From the NCBI GenBank assembly GCA_036703255.1, contig DATNPL010000096.1, forward strand, positions 1 through 64,000: DNA of 64,000 nt. Direction: 5' to 3'. The notes below the pieces were generated by a model. The model worked only from the letters and a program-made list of their open reading frames with translations, had not been told where the DNA came from and did not search any database. Made by a program: the position numbers and the translations under genes. Source of the stretch: Drouetiella sp036703255. Its GTDB lineage: Bacteria; Cyanobacteriota; Cyanobacteriia; Elainellales; Elainellaceae. Shown here piece after piece: positions 53,822 to 62,470 of this stretch; the first letter of the stretch is position 1; every line of letters starts with the position of its first letter.

Positions 53822-54025
53822 ATGACACTATACATTACAGGCGCAGCGGTAGTCTTCGGCACTTTACTCCATGCTTTCCTGAAAGATACCACCACGCCTA
53901 AAACCCACGTCGCTTCTTGGATGGTTTTGGCCGTTGCAACAATTTTATGGCCGATCGCCCTCCCGTCTATGATCCGCAAGCGGTTACAACGAACCGAAAC
54001 TTTCAACCTGGACTATCTTAACTAA
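53822..54025 (+). CDS. small membrane protein, 67 residues
   Basis: Starts MTLYITGAAVVFGTLLHAFL, with TTTPKTHVASWMVLAVATIL; two hydrophobic segments (about 4-20 and 31-50) and a basic stretch RKRLQRTE near the C-terminus. It looks like a small conserved cyanobacterial membrane protein, but I know no function. AGAG lies just before the ATG. The opposite strand has a frame of equal length over the same bases, which I take as a shadow. Confidence 0.6.
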   Translation: MTLYITGAAVVFGTLLHAFLKDTTTPKTHVASWMVLAVATILWPIALPSMIRKRLQRTETFNLDYLN

Positions 54026-54125
54026 GGGCTTGTAACGAAATAACTTTTACAGGATGCTTCTGAAAGGCTCGAATTTATAAGCTCTCTTAACCAGTGAGTG
54101 TCAAAGTTATTTCATGACAGCTCCT
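54025..54125. repeat. 101-bp inverted-repeat element, possible MITE
   Basis: Left arm AGGGCTTGTAACGAAATAAC and right-arm complement AGGAGCTGTCATGAAATAAC are similar over about 27 bases, with an exact 11-bp core (54037-54047 and 54103-54113). Begins at the last base of the preceding stop. No coding capacity. No clear target duplication. Confidence 0.45.
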
Positions 54126-54206
54126 AAGGCTCTGAGGCAGTTAATCTGAGGCGATTAAAGCCCTTTACAATCCATCTCCACTCTCCACATGGGGAGACAC
54201 AAAACA

Positions 54207-54250
54207 AAAGGTTGATTTTTCCGACACTTCACGGAGAAAAATCAACCTTT
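54207..54250. terminator. 15-bp hairpin in the gap 54026-54350
   Basis: AAAGGTTGATTTTTC (54207-54221) pairs perfectly with 54236-54250 across 14 bases. The gap between the two convergent genes also holds the 101-bp repeat; nothing else is seen. Confidence 0.45.
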
Positions 54251-54350
54251 GATGTTTATTGACAGTCAATCGTCCCAGACTATTGAAAGCTCAAGGCACA
54301 CAGAACGCTACAAGGGGTAAGTGAGCCTGACTTCCACAAATGAGATCTAA

Positions 54351-54740
54351 TTAAGCTGTAGGGCTATCGGATTGAGCACCCGTCTGAACAGTCCCTTTCT
54401 TGCTAACAAAGTACTGGTTCAAGAAGGTGGTGGCAAGCGATAGCACGATGGGCGCGAGGATGATGGCCAGCAGCCCATGCACTGCAAAACCCGGAACAAA
54501 CAGTGATGCTAACCAAAAGCAAACACCGTTCACCACTAGAGAGAATAAACCCAAAGTCAACAAGTTAATCGGCAAAGACAAAACCGATAGTACAGGTCTG
54601 ACTGAACCGTTGACAAACCCGATCGCAACTGCTGCTAGCAAAGCGGCTGGAAAAGTTGCAATATCTACACCTGGAACCACAAGATCGACAATCAGCAGCC
54701 CTAAAGCACTAATGACTGTTGTTAAAAAGAATCCAAACAT
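54351..54740 (-). CDS. phage holin family 4 / YvlD-like membrane protein
   Basis: 129 residues, four transmembrane helices. Features: VDLVVPGVDI, GFVNGSVRPVLSVLSLPINLLTLGLF and VNGVCFWLASLFVPGF, the pattern of PF04020. Despite the family name these are chromosomal envelope proteins, often stress induced. The tail (KKGTVQTGAQSDSPTA) is polar. Last gene of a minus-strand run of four small genes (54351-55990) with gaps of 70-110 bases. Confidence 0.83.
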   Translation of the reverse strand: MFGFFLTTVISALGLLIVDLVVPGVDIATFPAALLAAVAIGFVNGSVRPVLSVLSLPINLLTLGLFSLVVNGVCFWLASLFVPGFAVHGLLAIILAPIVLSLATTFLNQYFVSKKGTVQTGAQSDSPTA

Positions 54741-54810
54741 GTTCTTCCTCCGTAATTAATGGTTTCCTCTAGGAATCAAACGTAGATTCTCAAAGGGAAA
54801 ATTGATAGAA

Positions 54811-55014
54811 CTAAACTGAGCCTTCCTGCTGATTAATCTGTTGATTGATCTTTTCTTCATGCTTGGCAAGCGCCCAAACAGCGTGAATCACGCCTGGAAG
54901 CCAGCCTAGAAGGGTCAACAAAATGTTGATCAGCAACGTCGTGCTGACGCCATAGGCCATAAAAACGCCAACTGGAGGTAGCAGAATACCAAGAGCAAAA
55001 CGAACGAGTTTCAT
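54811..55014 (-). CDS. YqaE/Pmp3 family membrane protein
   Basis: 67 residues, two transmembrane helices: LGILLPPVGVFMAYG and LLINILLTLLGWLPGVIHAVWAL, the Pmp3 (UPF0057) signature with the PP and PG turns. The charged, Gln-rich tail (EEKINQQINQQEGSV) is an extension of the ordinary 50-residue form. Pmp3 proteins are linked to salt and osmotic stress through membrane potential. Sits between the holin-4 and the helical hypothetical genes. Confidence 0.87.
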   Translation of the reverse strand: MKLVRFALGILLPPVGVFMAYGVSTTLLINILLTLLGWLPGVIHAVWALAKHEEKINQQINQQEGSV

Positions 55015-55124
55015 AGAATAACCTCACTTTTTGAACAAATTTACGGGAAAACGGCTGGAATTGAAACCTAAACTCACAAATCTTCAGCTAAAGAGATTGA
55101 GAGCTGCATTCTTCGCATCAAAAC

Positions 55125-55628
55125 CTAAAGCTTAGATGCGGCAGTTTGCAAAAGGTCTTTTAACTGCTGCCGAACTTGATGCTCCTTTTGCGCCAAAACA
55201 GCTCCAGCTTCACCAACCTTATCTTCGACCTCAGCCTTCTTCTGTTCCCAAGCATACGAGTTGACAGGTTCAGAAGCTTTAGCTTGCGCCTGGGTATTTT
55301 TGTACCAGACCACTGCCTTATCGAAATTCTGCTTAACAACGCTGAAGACACTCAGGAGGAGAGTCTGGAGACAAGCCGAAGAGTTAGTGTCGGATGTGGG
55401 TTGAGATCCATCTTGAAATCTCTCACGAGTTTCATTAACATCTTCAGAAATTGCAGAAAATGTATCCTTGGCAATCTCTTTGACCTCACCTGAACCTTCT
55501 TTAACTTCAGCCATTGCTTGAGTAGCCGCGTCTTTGAAGATTTCTCGAATGCGATCGATTCGGGGTTTGCCAGTCGATTTCGCCTTTTCAAAGTTGGTGG
55601 TGAAACGATCTTGAATGGGATTAGACAT
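55125..55628 (-). CDS. charged helical hypothetical protein (LEA-like)
   Basis: 167 residues, almost wholly predicted helix and rich in Lys, Glu, Ala and Gln. Residues 20-75 (FKDAATQAMAEVKEGSGEVK, EIAKDTFSAISEDVNETRER) have an amphipathic 11-residue-like rhythm as in LEA proteins; a Ser/Thr linker with one cysteine follows; residues 95-167 form a second helical part. No signal peptide. I do not recognise a named family. Its place among membrane-stress genes suggests a protective role, which is inference. Confidence 0.75.
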   Translation of the reverse strand: MSNPIQDRFTTNFEKAKSTGKPRIDRIREIFKDAATQAMAEVKEGSGEVKEIAKDTFSAISEDVNETRERFQDGSQPTSDTNSSACLQTLLLSVFSVVKQNFDKAVVWYKNTQAQAKASEPVNSYAWEQKKAEVEDKVGEAGAVLAQKEHQVRQQLKDLLQTAASKL

Positions 55629-55702
55629 AGTTGACCTTCCGTGAATTTTGCAGAAAAGAGTTAAAACAGGCAGTCTAGGATGAATTTTCGGAGGCGATCG
55701 CC

Positions 55703-55990
55703 CTAACTGACTGAAGCTGTCGTTGAAATAGTGGTAGCGTCGGCATCAGCACTGAGGTCTTTCGCTTTACGAATGTTGCGCTGTTCCACAAGCATTTGAG
55801 AAACCTCAGTAACCAACAGGGTGACAATTACGCCATCGTCTAGCCAGCCCACGAGAGGTACTACATCCGTGATTAGATCGACAGGGCTAAAGAGATAAAG
55901 CAGACTGCCTACTACAACCAACCAGCGATACTTAGGATGACGCAAAATGGAACGGTACCAGTTGTAAAGCGGTTGAATCAGAAATTTCAT
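55703..55990 (-). CDS. DUF1232 (YkvA-like) membrane protein
   Basis: 95 residues from ATG 55990. The family core is YRWLVVVGSLLYLFSPVDLI followed by TDVVPLVGWLDDGVIVTLL: two hydrophobic segments with the SPxDLIPD-like motif. Function unknown; members are widespread single-copy membrane proteins. The frame runs 11 codons further upstream but the internal ATG matches relatives (MKFLIQPLYNWYR). First gene of the small stress-type run. Confidence 0.85.
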   Translation of the reverse strand: MKFLIQPLYNWYRSILRHPKYRWLVVVGSLLYLFSPVDLITDVVPLVGWLDDGVIVTLLVTEVSQMLVEQRNIRKAKDLSADADATTISTTASVS

Positions 55991-56023
55991 TGCCCTGCCT
56001 TTTAGTGACTTAACTTTGACCAC

Positions 56024-56462
56024 AAATTCATCATCTCAAATCCCTCAGAAAAGGTCTGGTGTGGATAACCCCTAATTTAGTTGTAGCATCCTCACCCCAT
56101 TGAGAATCATACTTTTGGCGGATCTATTAGGTTGAAGTGATTAAGCCAATACGGTTCCTCAGCGCTTAGCTTTAGGTACTTGGTTAAGCAGCAGCTTTCG
56201 GTTCTTCTCAAGACCGTTTTGTGAATAGTTTTGCGCCAGTAAAGTTGGTTGACTAGCGTAAAAATCTATTCATTAAGATAGAGAAATTTCAGCCTAAAAT
56301 TATGTAATTGAAGAGAATAGCGCAGCTCTTAAACTAGCAATGTAACTAGCAATTTTGGAACCTTCTTTGTAATTTGCACAGCGCCTGCATTGCACTGAAG
56401 TTTCTGCCTAACACAGATGGCTCGATCGCCTTTGGTCATTCATGGCTTAGGGCAGCAACGTC
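56024..56462. other. intergenic region 5' of the DUF1232 gene
   Basis: About 440 AT-rich bases between the DUF1232 gene and the methyltransferase stop. It must hold the promoter of the small-gene run. I see no repeats, RNA gene or frame to report. Confidence 0.5.
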
Positions 56463-57449
56463 TTAAATTTGAGCAGATTCAACAGCAGCAGTTGCTAGCG
56501 GTGACAGCGCGTTAGACCGTACAGCCCGAAACATACCAAAGCGGCACAGACCCGTACCAAAGGCAAGCCGCATCAGCAGCAAAGTCGGGACTTCTCGGAG
56601 AGACTTCATCAGCCCCGCTGGCCCAAATTTTACCAATCCCTCAGGACGAATGATGCCTTGCCAGATGGAGTCTAGCCATGAAGGGAGGGTTTGCTCTGTC
56701 CAGTCGGCTGTCACGACGCTACCCTCAACCCAACCTGTTGCCTCCAAAAGTTCTGAAAAGCCCTCAATGCTGGAAAAAGCAGGATGAGACCATTGATCGA
56801 GAAGTTGCTGCATTACAGGTTTTTCCCAGAAATTGAGGGGCTTTTGGCGATCGTCCCGCTGATTCCAATCCGCCATAACCATGACACCCCCTGGCTTGAG
56901 GACTCTCATCAACTCACGGGCAAAGACGGCTTTGTCTGGCATATGAGGCCCTGCCTCGATCGACCAAACAACGTCAAAGCTTGCATCTGGGAACGAAAGC
57001 GCCATAGCATCATCCACCAAAAACTGAGCGCTCAGACCCTGAGGCGTTAATTGCCGAGCGCGCTCCACCTGCTGGGGGCTAATCGTGATTCCTGTAACGG
57101 CAAACCCATAGTCTTTAGCCAGAATGCGGCTGCTGCCCCCAATTCCACAGCCAACATCCAAAACAGTTGTGCCACGAGGCAGCTTGTCTAAACCTCCCCA
57201 GCGAACCATTTCATGCACGAAGTCTGATTTGGCCGTCAAAAAATCTTTGCGTCTGGGTGGCAAACCATAATGTCCTAAGTGGATATGCTCTCCCCAATAA
57301 AACTCCAGAATGCCGTCTTCTGTCCATTGATCGTAGGAATTGGCAACTGAGTCAGACGATTGATATCGACGAGCTGTGACAAGGTAGAGTGCAATGCCTA
57401 GTGCTAGAAGGCATAGGAGAAGTTTAAGGGCTAAAAAAAACAAGCTCAT
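56463..57449 (-). CDS. MPBQ/MSBQ methyltransferase
   Basis: SAM-dependent methyltransferase of 328 residues that should methylate 2-methyl-6-phytyl- and solanesyl-benzoquinol, a step to tocopherol and plastoquinone. An N-terminal membrane helix (about 3-24) is followed by YQSSDSVANSYDQWTEDGIL. Motif I is VLDVGCGIGGSSRILAKDYG; DDAMALSFPD and ADWNQRDDR follow. The text is closely similar to what I remember of Synechocystis Sll0418. ATG 57449 is chosen because relatives begin at the membrane helix; the longer frame adds a Lys/Arg-rich leader. Stands alone. Confidence 0.92.
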   Translation of the reverse strand: MSLFFLALKLLLCLLALGIALYLVTARRYQSSDSVANSYDQWTEDGILEFYWGEHIHLGHYGLPPRRKDFLTAKSDFVHEMVRWGGLDKLPRGTTVLDVGCGIGGSSRILAKDYGFAVTGITISPQQVERARQLTPQGLSAQFLVDDAMALSFPDASFDVVWSIEAGPHMPDKAVFARELMRVLKPGGVMVMADWNQRDDRQKPLNFWEKPVMQQLLDQWSHPAFSSIEGFSELLEATGWVEGSVVTADWTEQTLPSWLDSIWQGIIRPEGLVKFGPAGLMKSLREVPTLLLMRLAFGTGLCRFGMFRAVRSNALSPLATAAVESAQI

Positions 57450-57963
57450 CGTGATCAAGCCTTTCTCTTTTCTGATGGTTTTATGAGGTTCTTTGCAGCG
57501 GCACACCCAGAAATTTCGGTGTCCCAGAGGTAGTGCTTCAGATAACTTTGGAGTCTACAGGTTACAGACTGCGCGTCGGCCTATGGGGAGCTTTGCAGAT
57601 TTTATTAACTCTAAGAAGTTCTTCTATAAGCCTACATAACCGCACTGCTTGCGCCATGTTATTTGCGCCGTAATTGTGTGGTGCATCAGCTGAGAAAAGT
57701 CTGAAATCTCTCCGACTCCTTCTTTATCTTCCTTTATTCTATGTAACTTTACTTAAACTAGACGCCAGCCGTTAGGCTTCAAGTGTCTCTACCTCAATCG
57801 ATTCAATAGAGCTTAAGAGCAAAGCTGAATGCCCTTTCTACCCTATCGGTCAGCAACAGCAGAGCAGGCATCCTTTAAAGTGGGGTAAAGGCTAAATTTT
57901 TCTGTAGGGTACATGGACAAATTTAGCTGGCAAAACAAAATCTAGTGCTGACAAGAGGTTGCA
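57450..57963. other. divergent intergenic region
   Basis: 514 bases between the methyltransferase and the chelatase genes, which are transcribed away from each other. No repeat or RNA gene recognised; both promoters should lie here. Confidence 0.5.
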
Positions 57964-58746
57964 TTGCTTCATCCTTCCGCCGCCTATCTTCTGGTTTCTC
58001 ATGGCAGTCGCGATCCGCGTCCTCAGATTGAGATGCAGTATTTGGTTAAACTCGTGGCACAACGGTTACAGCAAAGCTCGGTAGGCGATAGCGATCGCCC
58101 GCTTGTCGAAGCTGCGGTGTTAGAACTGGCTCAACCCTTGCATCAGCAGATCCAGCAGTTTGCTGAGCAGGTGCTGGCTGTGGGTGGGCGGCAACTGCAC
58201 ATTGTGCCGATGTTTCTGCTGCCTGGGGTACATGTGATGGAAGATATTCCGGCAGAAGTGGCGATCGCCCAGCAGAGACTAGGAGATGCGATCGCACTAA
58301 AGATTTGTCCTTATCTGGGAAGCTATGCCCATCTGTCAGAGGTTTGGCTGGAGCGAGTCTCGAAGGCCAGCGATCCTCAGGTTAAGCGGATTTTGCTAGG
58401 GCATGGCAGTCGTCGAGTTGGGGGAAACCAACCGATGGAGGCGATCGCGCTTCAGTTAAATGCCTTACCTGCCTATTGGTCGGTGTCTCCCAGCCTCATC
58501 GATCAGGTCAATCATCTCGTAAGTCAAGGCTTTACTCAGATTGAGATTCTGCCCTACTTTTTGTTTGCGGGCGGCATCACAGACGCGATCGCCCAAGCCA
58601 TTCAGGACATACAGCAACAGTTGGGCGTGCATCTGCGCTGGATACCGCCCCAAGGGGCAACAGAGAGCCTCGCTCGTTTCGTTGTGGATGCGATCGCTGA
58701 CCCGAATGCAGCTTTGAATACGGTTCGCGCAATGGCCAAGCCGTAG
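57964..58746 (+). CDS. sirB: sirohydrochlorin chelatase
   Basis: CbiX/SirB family, 260 residues, two tandem chelatase domains. The first domain starts LLVSHGSRDPRPQ with the metal-binding His, and the second repeats the motif as RILLGHGSRRVGG. IVPMFLLPGVHVMEDIP and EILPYFLFAGGITDAIAQ carry the other conserved His/Glu positions. It would insert Fe (siroheme) or Co. The start is TTG 57964 with AGAGG 5 bases upstream. cobA follows 38 bases on, so both form a siroheme operon for nitrite and sulfite reductase cofactor supply. Confidence 0.9.
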   Translation: MLHPSAAYLLVSHGSRDPRPQIEMQYLVKLVAQRLQQSSVGDSDRPLVEAAVLELAQPLHQQIQQFAEQVLAVGGRQLHIVPMFLLPGVHVMEDIPAEVAIAQQRLGDAIALKICPYLGSYAHLSEVWLERVSKASDPQVKRILLGHGSRRVGGNQPMEAIALQLNALPAYWSVSPSLIDQVNHLVSQGFTQIEILPYFLFAGGITDAIAQAIQDIQQQLGVHLRWIPPQGATESLARFVVDAIADPNAALNTVRAMAKP

Positions 58747-58784
58747 CCTATATTAAGAAGACTTCGATTCTTTCAGAGTTTGAC

Positions 58785-59546
58785 ATGCAGCTTTCAGGAA
58801 AAGTGTACTTGCTAGGAGCAGGCCCCGGCGATCCGGGCTTGATGACGATTAAAGGAAAAACGCTGCTAGAATGCGCCGATGTTGTCATCTATGACGCGCT
58901 AGTGAGTCCGCAAATTTTGGCGATGATCAATCCCCATGCAGAGCAAATTCATGCGGGCAAGCGGCGTGGGCGACATTCGCTGGTGCAAGACGAAACAACG
59001 CAGCTCTTGATTGAAAAAGCTCAGACCCACGCGATCGTAGTGCGGCTCAAGGGGGGCGATCCGTTTGTCTTTGGGCGCGGCGGCGAAGAAATGGAAGATT
59101 TGGTTAAGGCGGGTATTCCCGTTGAGGTGATTCCGGGTATCACCTCTGGCATAGCGGCTCCTGCCTATGCGGGGATTCCGCTAACCCATCGTGCCCACAG
59201 CTCCTCTGTGACGTTTGTGACGGGGCATGAGTCAGCGGGTAAATATCGGCCTGCGGTGAACTGGAAGGCGATCGCCCAAGGTTCCGAAACGATCGTCATC
59301 TACATGGGTATCCACAATATGCCTTACATTACTGCTCAGCTTTTGCTGGCAGGATTATCTGCTGACACGCCGATCGCCCTTGTGCGCTGGGGCACCCGAG
59401 CCGATCAGCAAGAGTTAGTCGGCACGCTGGGCAGCATTCTCGACCAGATCGAAGCCTCAGGGTTTGAAGCTCCGGCGATCGCGGTGATTGGCTCTGTGGT
59501 AAATCTACATGAAACCCTGTCTGGATGCCGTCCTGTTATGGTTTGA
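58785..59546 (+). CDS. cobA: uroporphyrinogen-III C-methyltransferase
   Basis: SUMT, 253 residues: methylates uroporphyrinogen III twice to precorrin-2 for siroheme and B12. Family motifs: VYLLGAGPGDPGLMTIKG (about 7), ADVVIYDALVSPQIL, the VRLKGGDPFVFGRGGEE loop and VEVIPGITSGIAAPAYAGIP. It lacks the CysG oxidase/chelatase domain, which the upstream chelatase gene supplies. The gap is 38 bases, so they are likely one operon. Confidence 0.95.
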   Translation: MQLSGKVYLLGAGPGDPGLMTIKGKTLLECADVVIYDALVSPQILAMINPHAEQIHAGKRRGRHSLVQDETTQLLIEKAQTHAIVVRLKGGDPFVFGRGGEEMEDLVKAGIPVEVIPGITSGIAAPAYAGIPLTHRAHSSSVTFVTGHESAGKYRPAVNWKAIAQGSETIVIYMGIHNMPYITAQLLLAGLSADTPIALVRWGTRADQQELVGTLGSILDQIEASGFEAPAIAVIGSVVNLHETLSGCRPVMV

Positions 59547-59637
59547 GGCAATCGGGCGAAATAATTCGCCCAGCCATATAGGTGCTGCTTGATTAGGCTA
59601 TGGCTTAATCCGGCGATCGCTGCTAGCGTCAAGGGCG

Positions 59638-61011
59638 CTATACCTCATCCTGCACCATATCTAGCCAGACTTCATTGCTGCCTTGATGGACTGTTTTAAC
59701 CCACTTGAGGCGCTTTGGACGGATCGACATTCGAGCTGTCGTGCTGGCCATAACGGGTAGCCAGTGCAGCATGTAAAATGTGCCAAAAGCGGTATGGATC
59801 AGCGTCATCAAAACTGATAGCGGAATACGTTTGCGACGACCCTCTCCAGCCATGCGGGCACGCCGCATCCCGACAAACATGCCTAGCATCGAGAGCGTCA
59901 CCGTTAGGCTGGTGACGGGCAGCAGCATGGGCGAAGAACTCCGAACGATCGCCATCAAAAAGTCGGGTACGGCAGCCGTTGGCAGCACATATTGCGTCAA
60001 CCAAAACAGAAACAGATCCACGGTTTTGCGCGTGCCTAGACGATTCTGCGCGATTAGCCGCCAGTAGTCGAGATAGCGTTGATAGCCGCCTTCCGCCCAG
60101 CGATTGCGCTGATGCCAGAGTCCTACAGCACGCGTTACGCCCTCTTCACCCACAGCTGGATGCATGAGCAGGTCAATATCCCACTGATCAAGATGCAGCC
60201 GAAAGGTCAAATCTAGATCATCGGTGATGGTTTCCTCGTTCCAGCCGCCACAGCGCTCTAAAGCCGATCGACGGACAAACTGGCCGTTGCCGCGTAGCTC
60301 ACCAATACCGCCCAAGGCAATCCGCCGCTGCTGAATAAAACTATCCAGCGCCATTTCCCCTTCTTGGCCACGCGTCCAAAGGTTCGTAGCTGCATTGGCG
60401 ATCGCCTTGCGTACCTGTACTGCCCCCAGCTGCGATCGCTGAAACATAGGCACCACCTGCCGCAGCAAGTTGCTGGGCACATGGGCATCGGCATCAAACA
60501 CAGCAATAATGTCGCCCTGCGTCAACGGCAAGACCTGATTCAGCGCCCCCGACTTGCCGCCGCCTGAGTTGGGCAGACGATGAACGACATTGAGCTGTTG
60601 GTATTCCTGCGCTAAGCGATCGAGCAACAGTGCGGTGCGATCGGTGCTAGCGTCATCAATAATCCATAGGTCATAGCGGCTGGCAGGATAGTCAAGATTG
60701 CACAGATCCTGTACCAGCGATCGCACGACTGCCTCTTCGTTTTTGGCCGCAACCATGAGTGAGACATAGGGATAGTCTTCAAGATCGCCCCCCGATAGCG
60801 GATCGGGCAACGCCACAGAGCGAGCAAAAACTAGCCGGAGCGCGTGAATTCCCATCACGGTGGTTAAGCCCAGCACCAGCCAATAGCCCCAGGCAAACAG
60901 ATGCAGGGCGATCGTACTGCTCCAGATAGCGGTGAGGGCGATCGCGGCTTTGCGTCTGCGCCCCTGCCCGTGAAGGCTGTTTCCTAGCTCACTCGGGGGT
61001 TCAGAGAACAT
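59638..61011 (-). CDS. family 2 glycosyltransferase, membrane bound
   Basis: 457 residues from ATG 61011. Two or more hydrophobic segments at the N-terminus (about 24-62) and three or four at the C-terminus. The GT-A domain has ASTDRTALLLDRLA, the D,D motif IIAVFDADAHVPSNLL, TDDLDL (TED-like) and HQRNRWAEGGYQR, the QxxRW motif of processive GT2 enzymes, so it could make a polysaccharide. Upstream the frame continues to an ATG at 61137, which overlaps the radical SAM gene by 116 bases; I prefer the later start (gap 10 bases). Product and sugar unknown. Confidence 0.85.
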   Translation of the reverse strand: MFSEPPSELGNSLHGQGRRRKAAIALTAIWSSTIALHLFAWGYWLVLGLTTVMGIHALRLVFARSVALPDPLSGGDLEDYPYVSLMVAAKNEEAVVRSLVQDLCNLDYPASRYDLWIIDDASTDRTALLLDRLAQEYQQLNVVHRLPNSGGGKSGALNQVLPLTQGDIIAVFDADAHVPSNLLRQVVPMFQRSQLGAVQVRKAIANAATNLWTRGQEGEMALDSFIQQRRIALGGIGELRGNGQFVRRSALERCGGWNEETITDDLDLTFRLHLDQWDIDLLMHPAVGEEGVTRAVGLWHQRNRWAEGGYQRYLDYWRLIAQNRLGTRKTVDLFLFWLTQYVLPTAAVPDFLMAIVRSSSPMLLPVTSLTVTLSMLGMFVGMRRARMAGEGRRKRIPLSVLMTLIHTAFGTFYMLHWLPVMASTTARMSIRPKRLKWVKTVHQGSNEVWLDMVQDEV

Positions 61012-61021
61012 CTCTGGCCGA

Positions 61022-62071
61022 TCAGACTCGAGTGAGGTGCTTGTCGGCAGCTTTGTCGGATTGTTCGGCAGGCTGTTGGGTAGATTGCTTTGCAGCTCGT
61101 TGGATAAATCGCTTTCGCGCCAGGAATTCTCCGGCATAAGTCATTTGATTAAGGAACCAGTACTTGTCTAAACCCTTGAAGAAGCTGGGGATGAGGTAAC
61201 ACCACACCGTGCAGCCTTCGCAGACCGACAGCTTGCCCTGAGATTGACGGTAGCTCTCCACCACTTTTGACTCGCGGTACATGTCGTACAGCTTTCCTTC
61301 GATGGCAAGCCCGGCTTGGGCAAAGTGATAGCAAGGCAGCAATAGCTCATCATTGGGCGAAATGGCAATTACCGCATCCACCGCTTTGCAGCGAGGATTT
61401 TGGGTATCGTTGCCGCCTGCTTCAATGAAGGCAAGGGCAGCCTTATTGTAGCCAACATTGCGATACCGTCTGGCAGAAGACTCGATCGCTTTCACCAGTT
61501 CAGGCGTAGGGTTTTTCTTGTTGTTATAGCTCTCGTAAGCCGTAAACGCCGGATTGAGCCAGACGCGTACGCCTAGCTTTTCACCTAGCTCTGCCACTTC
61601 GCCAATGCGATGAAAATTCTGTGCCGTAACAGTGTGATTGAGAACTGGAAATTCGCCCAGCGACAAGGCAATTTCGACAGACTCCACCAGGGTGTCAAAG
61701 ATCTTTACGCCGCGAGACTGGTCGTGGGTATCTGCATCGCCCCCATCCAGCGAAAAGTTGAGGAAATCCACCAAACCCTGCATTTCCTTTGCCCGCTTGG
61801 GGTAAAGGATCGTATTGGTGGTCATGCTGGTGATGAACCCTTGACGCTTTGCCTCCGCAAAAACTTGGTTTACATCCGATCGCAACAGCGGCTCACCGCC
61901 CGTGAAGTCTACATACTTCACTCCTAAGCGCCTGAGATCGCGCAAGTTGTGCTGAATCGTTTCAAAACTCGCTTCTTGCTTCGGCTCTAGCGCCCAGATG
62001 TCGCAGAAGTGGCACCGGGCATTGCAGCGGTAGGTCAGGTAGTAGTTAGCAACAAGGGGGGGCATAGGCAT
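61022..62071 (-). CDS. radical SAM protein
   Basis: 349 residues. The 4Fe-4S cluster site is C16-N-A-R-C20-H-F-C23 with TGGEPLLR (SAM site) and NTILYPKRA. The C-terminal half has cysteines in NPRCKAV, LLPCYHF and SVCEGCTVWCYLI, a SPASM-like auxiliary cluster region. The tail is low complexity (QQPAEQSDKAADKH). Substrate unknown; SPASM enzymes modify peptides or proteins, and the HpnH/PqqE-like look gives no clear answer. The glycosyltransferase gene follows immediately, so the pair probably acts together on one product. Confidence 0.83.
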   Translation of the reverse strand: MPMPPLVANYYLTYRCNARCHFCDIWALEPKQEASFETIQHNLRDLRRLGVKYVDFTGGEPLLRSDVNQVFAEAKRQGFITSMTTNTILYPKRAKEMQGLVDFLNFSLDGGDADTHDQSRGVKIFDTLVESVEIALSLGEFPVLNHTVTAQNFHRIGEVAELGEKLGVRVWLNPAFTAYESYNNKKNPTPELVKAIESSARRYRNVGYNKAALAFIEAGGNDTQNPRCKAVDAVIAISPNDELLLPCYHFAQAGLAIEGKLYDMYRESKVVESYRQSQGKLSVCEGCTVWCYLIPSFFKGLDKYWFLNQMTYAGEFLARKRFIQRAAKQSTQQPAEQSDKAADKHLTRV

Positions 62072-62470
62072 CCAGGGAATGGGTCTGAAGATCTGTAGAG
62101 AACTTCCTCTATAGATTCCTGTGTGTGGAAGATAAGAAGATTATTGATCTGAGTTTGGGTAAGCGTCAACAAAAGCCGATGTTAGCAGGCTGAACTAAAT
62201 TGCTTAGCCTCACTTATGCTGCACTGACACTCATTCTGCACTGAATTAGGGTGTGAGACAGCAACCACTGTGATTTGATACGGACATTTGATACTGGCAT
62301 TTGATACTGGCAACAGTCTACCAATCTGTGATGGGTTTTAATGCGATCGTGAAAAAATCAGATGATTGGCGCGCCATAGCCCTAACTGTGTCTTATTTCT
62401 GCAAGGCTGCACAAGATAAACTGTGTTACGTCGCTCCCATTAGCTCACCCAAGTTTCTCCGAGATTCCTC
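62072..62470 (+). other. intergenic region upstream of dapL
   Basis: 399 bases between the radical SAM and dapL genes, which diverge. It contains three tandem 13-bp units (62272-62310), listed separately. No other structure is seen; an 80-codon frame that overlaps the dapL start is rejected. Confidence 0.5.
62272..62310 (+). repeat. three tandem 13-bp repeats upstream of dapL
   Basis: GATTTGATACGGA, CATTTGATACTGG and CATTTGATACTGG stand head to tail, 160 bases before the dapL start. Last two are identical. Confidence 0.6.

Noticed and set aside
53797..54006. 69-codon minus-strand frame opposite the 67-residue gene
   Set aside because: Plus-strand frame has two clear membrane helices and a start with AGAG; the minus frame lacks both.
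57450..57963. tRNA or other structured RNA gene
   Set aside because: No cloverleaf or GTTCGA-type T-loop found here or in other intergenic stretches.
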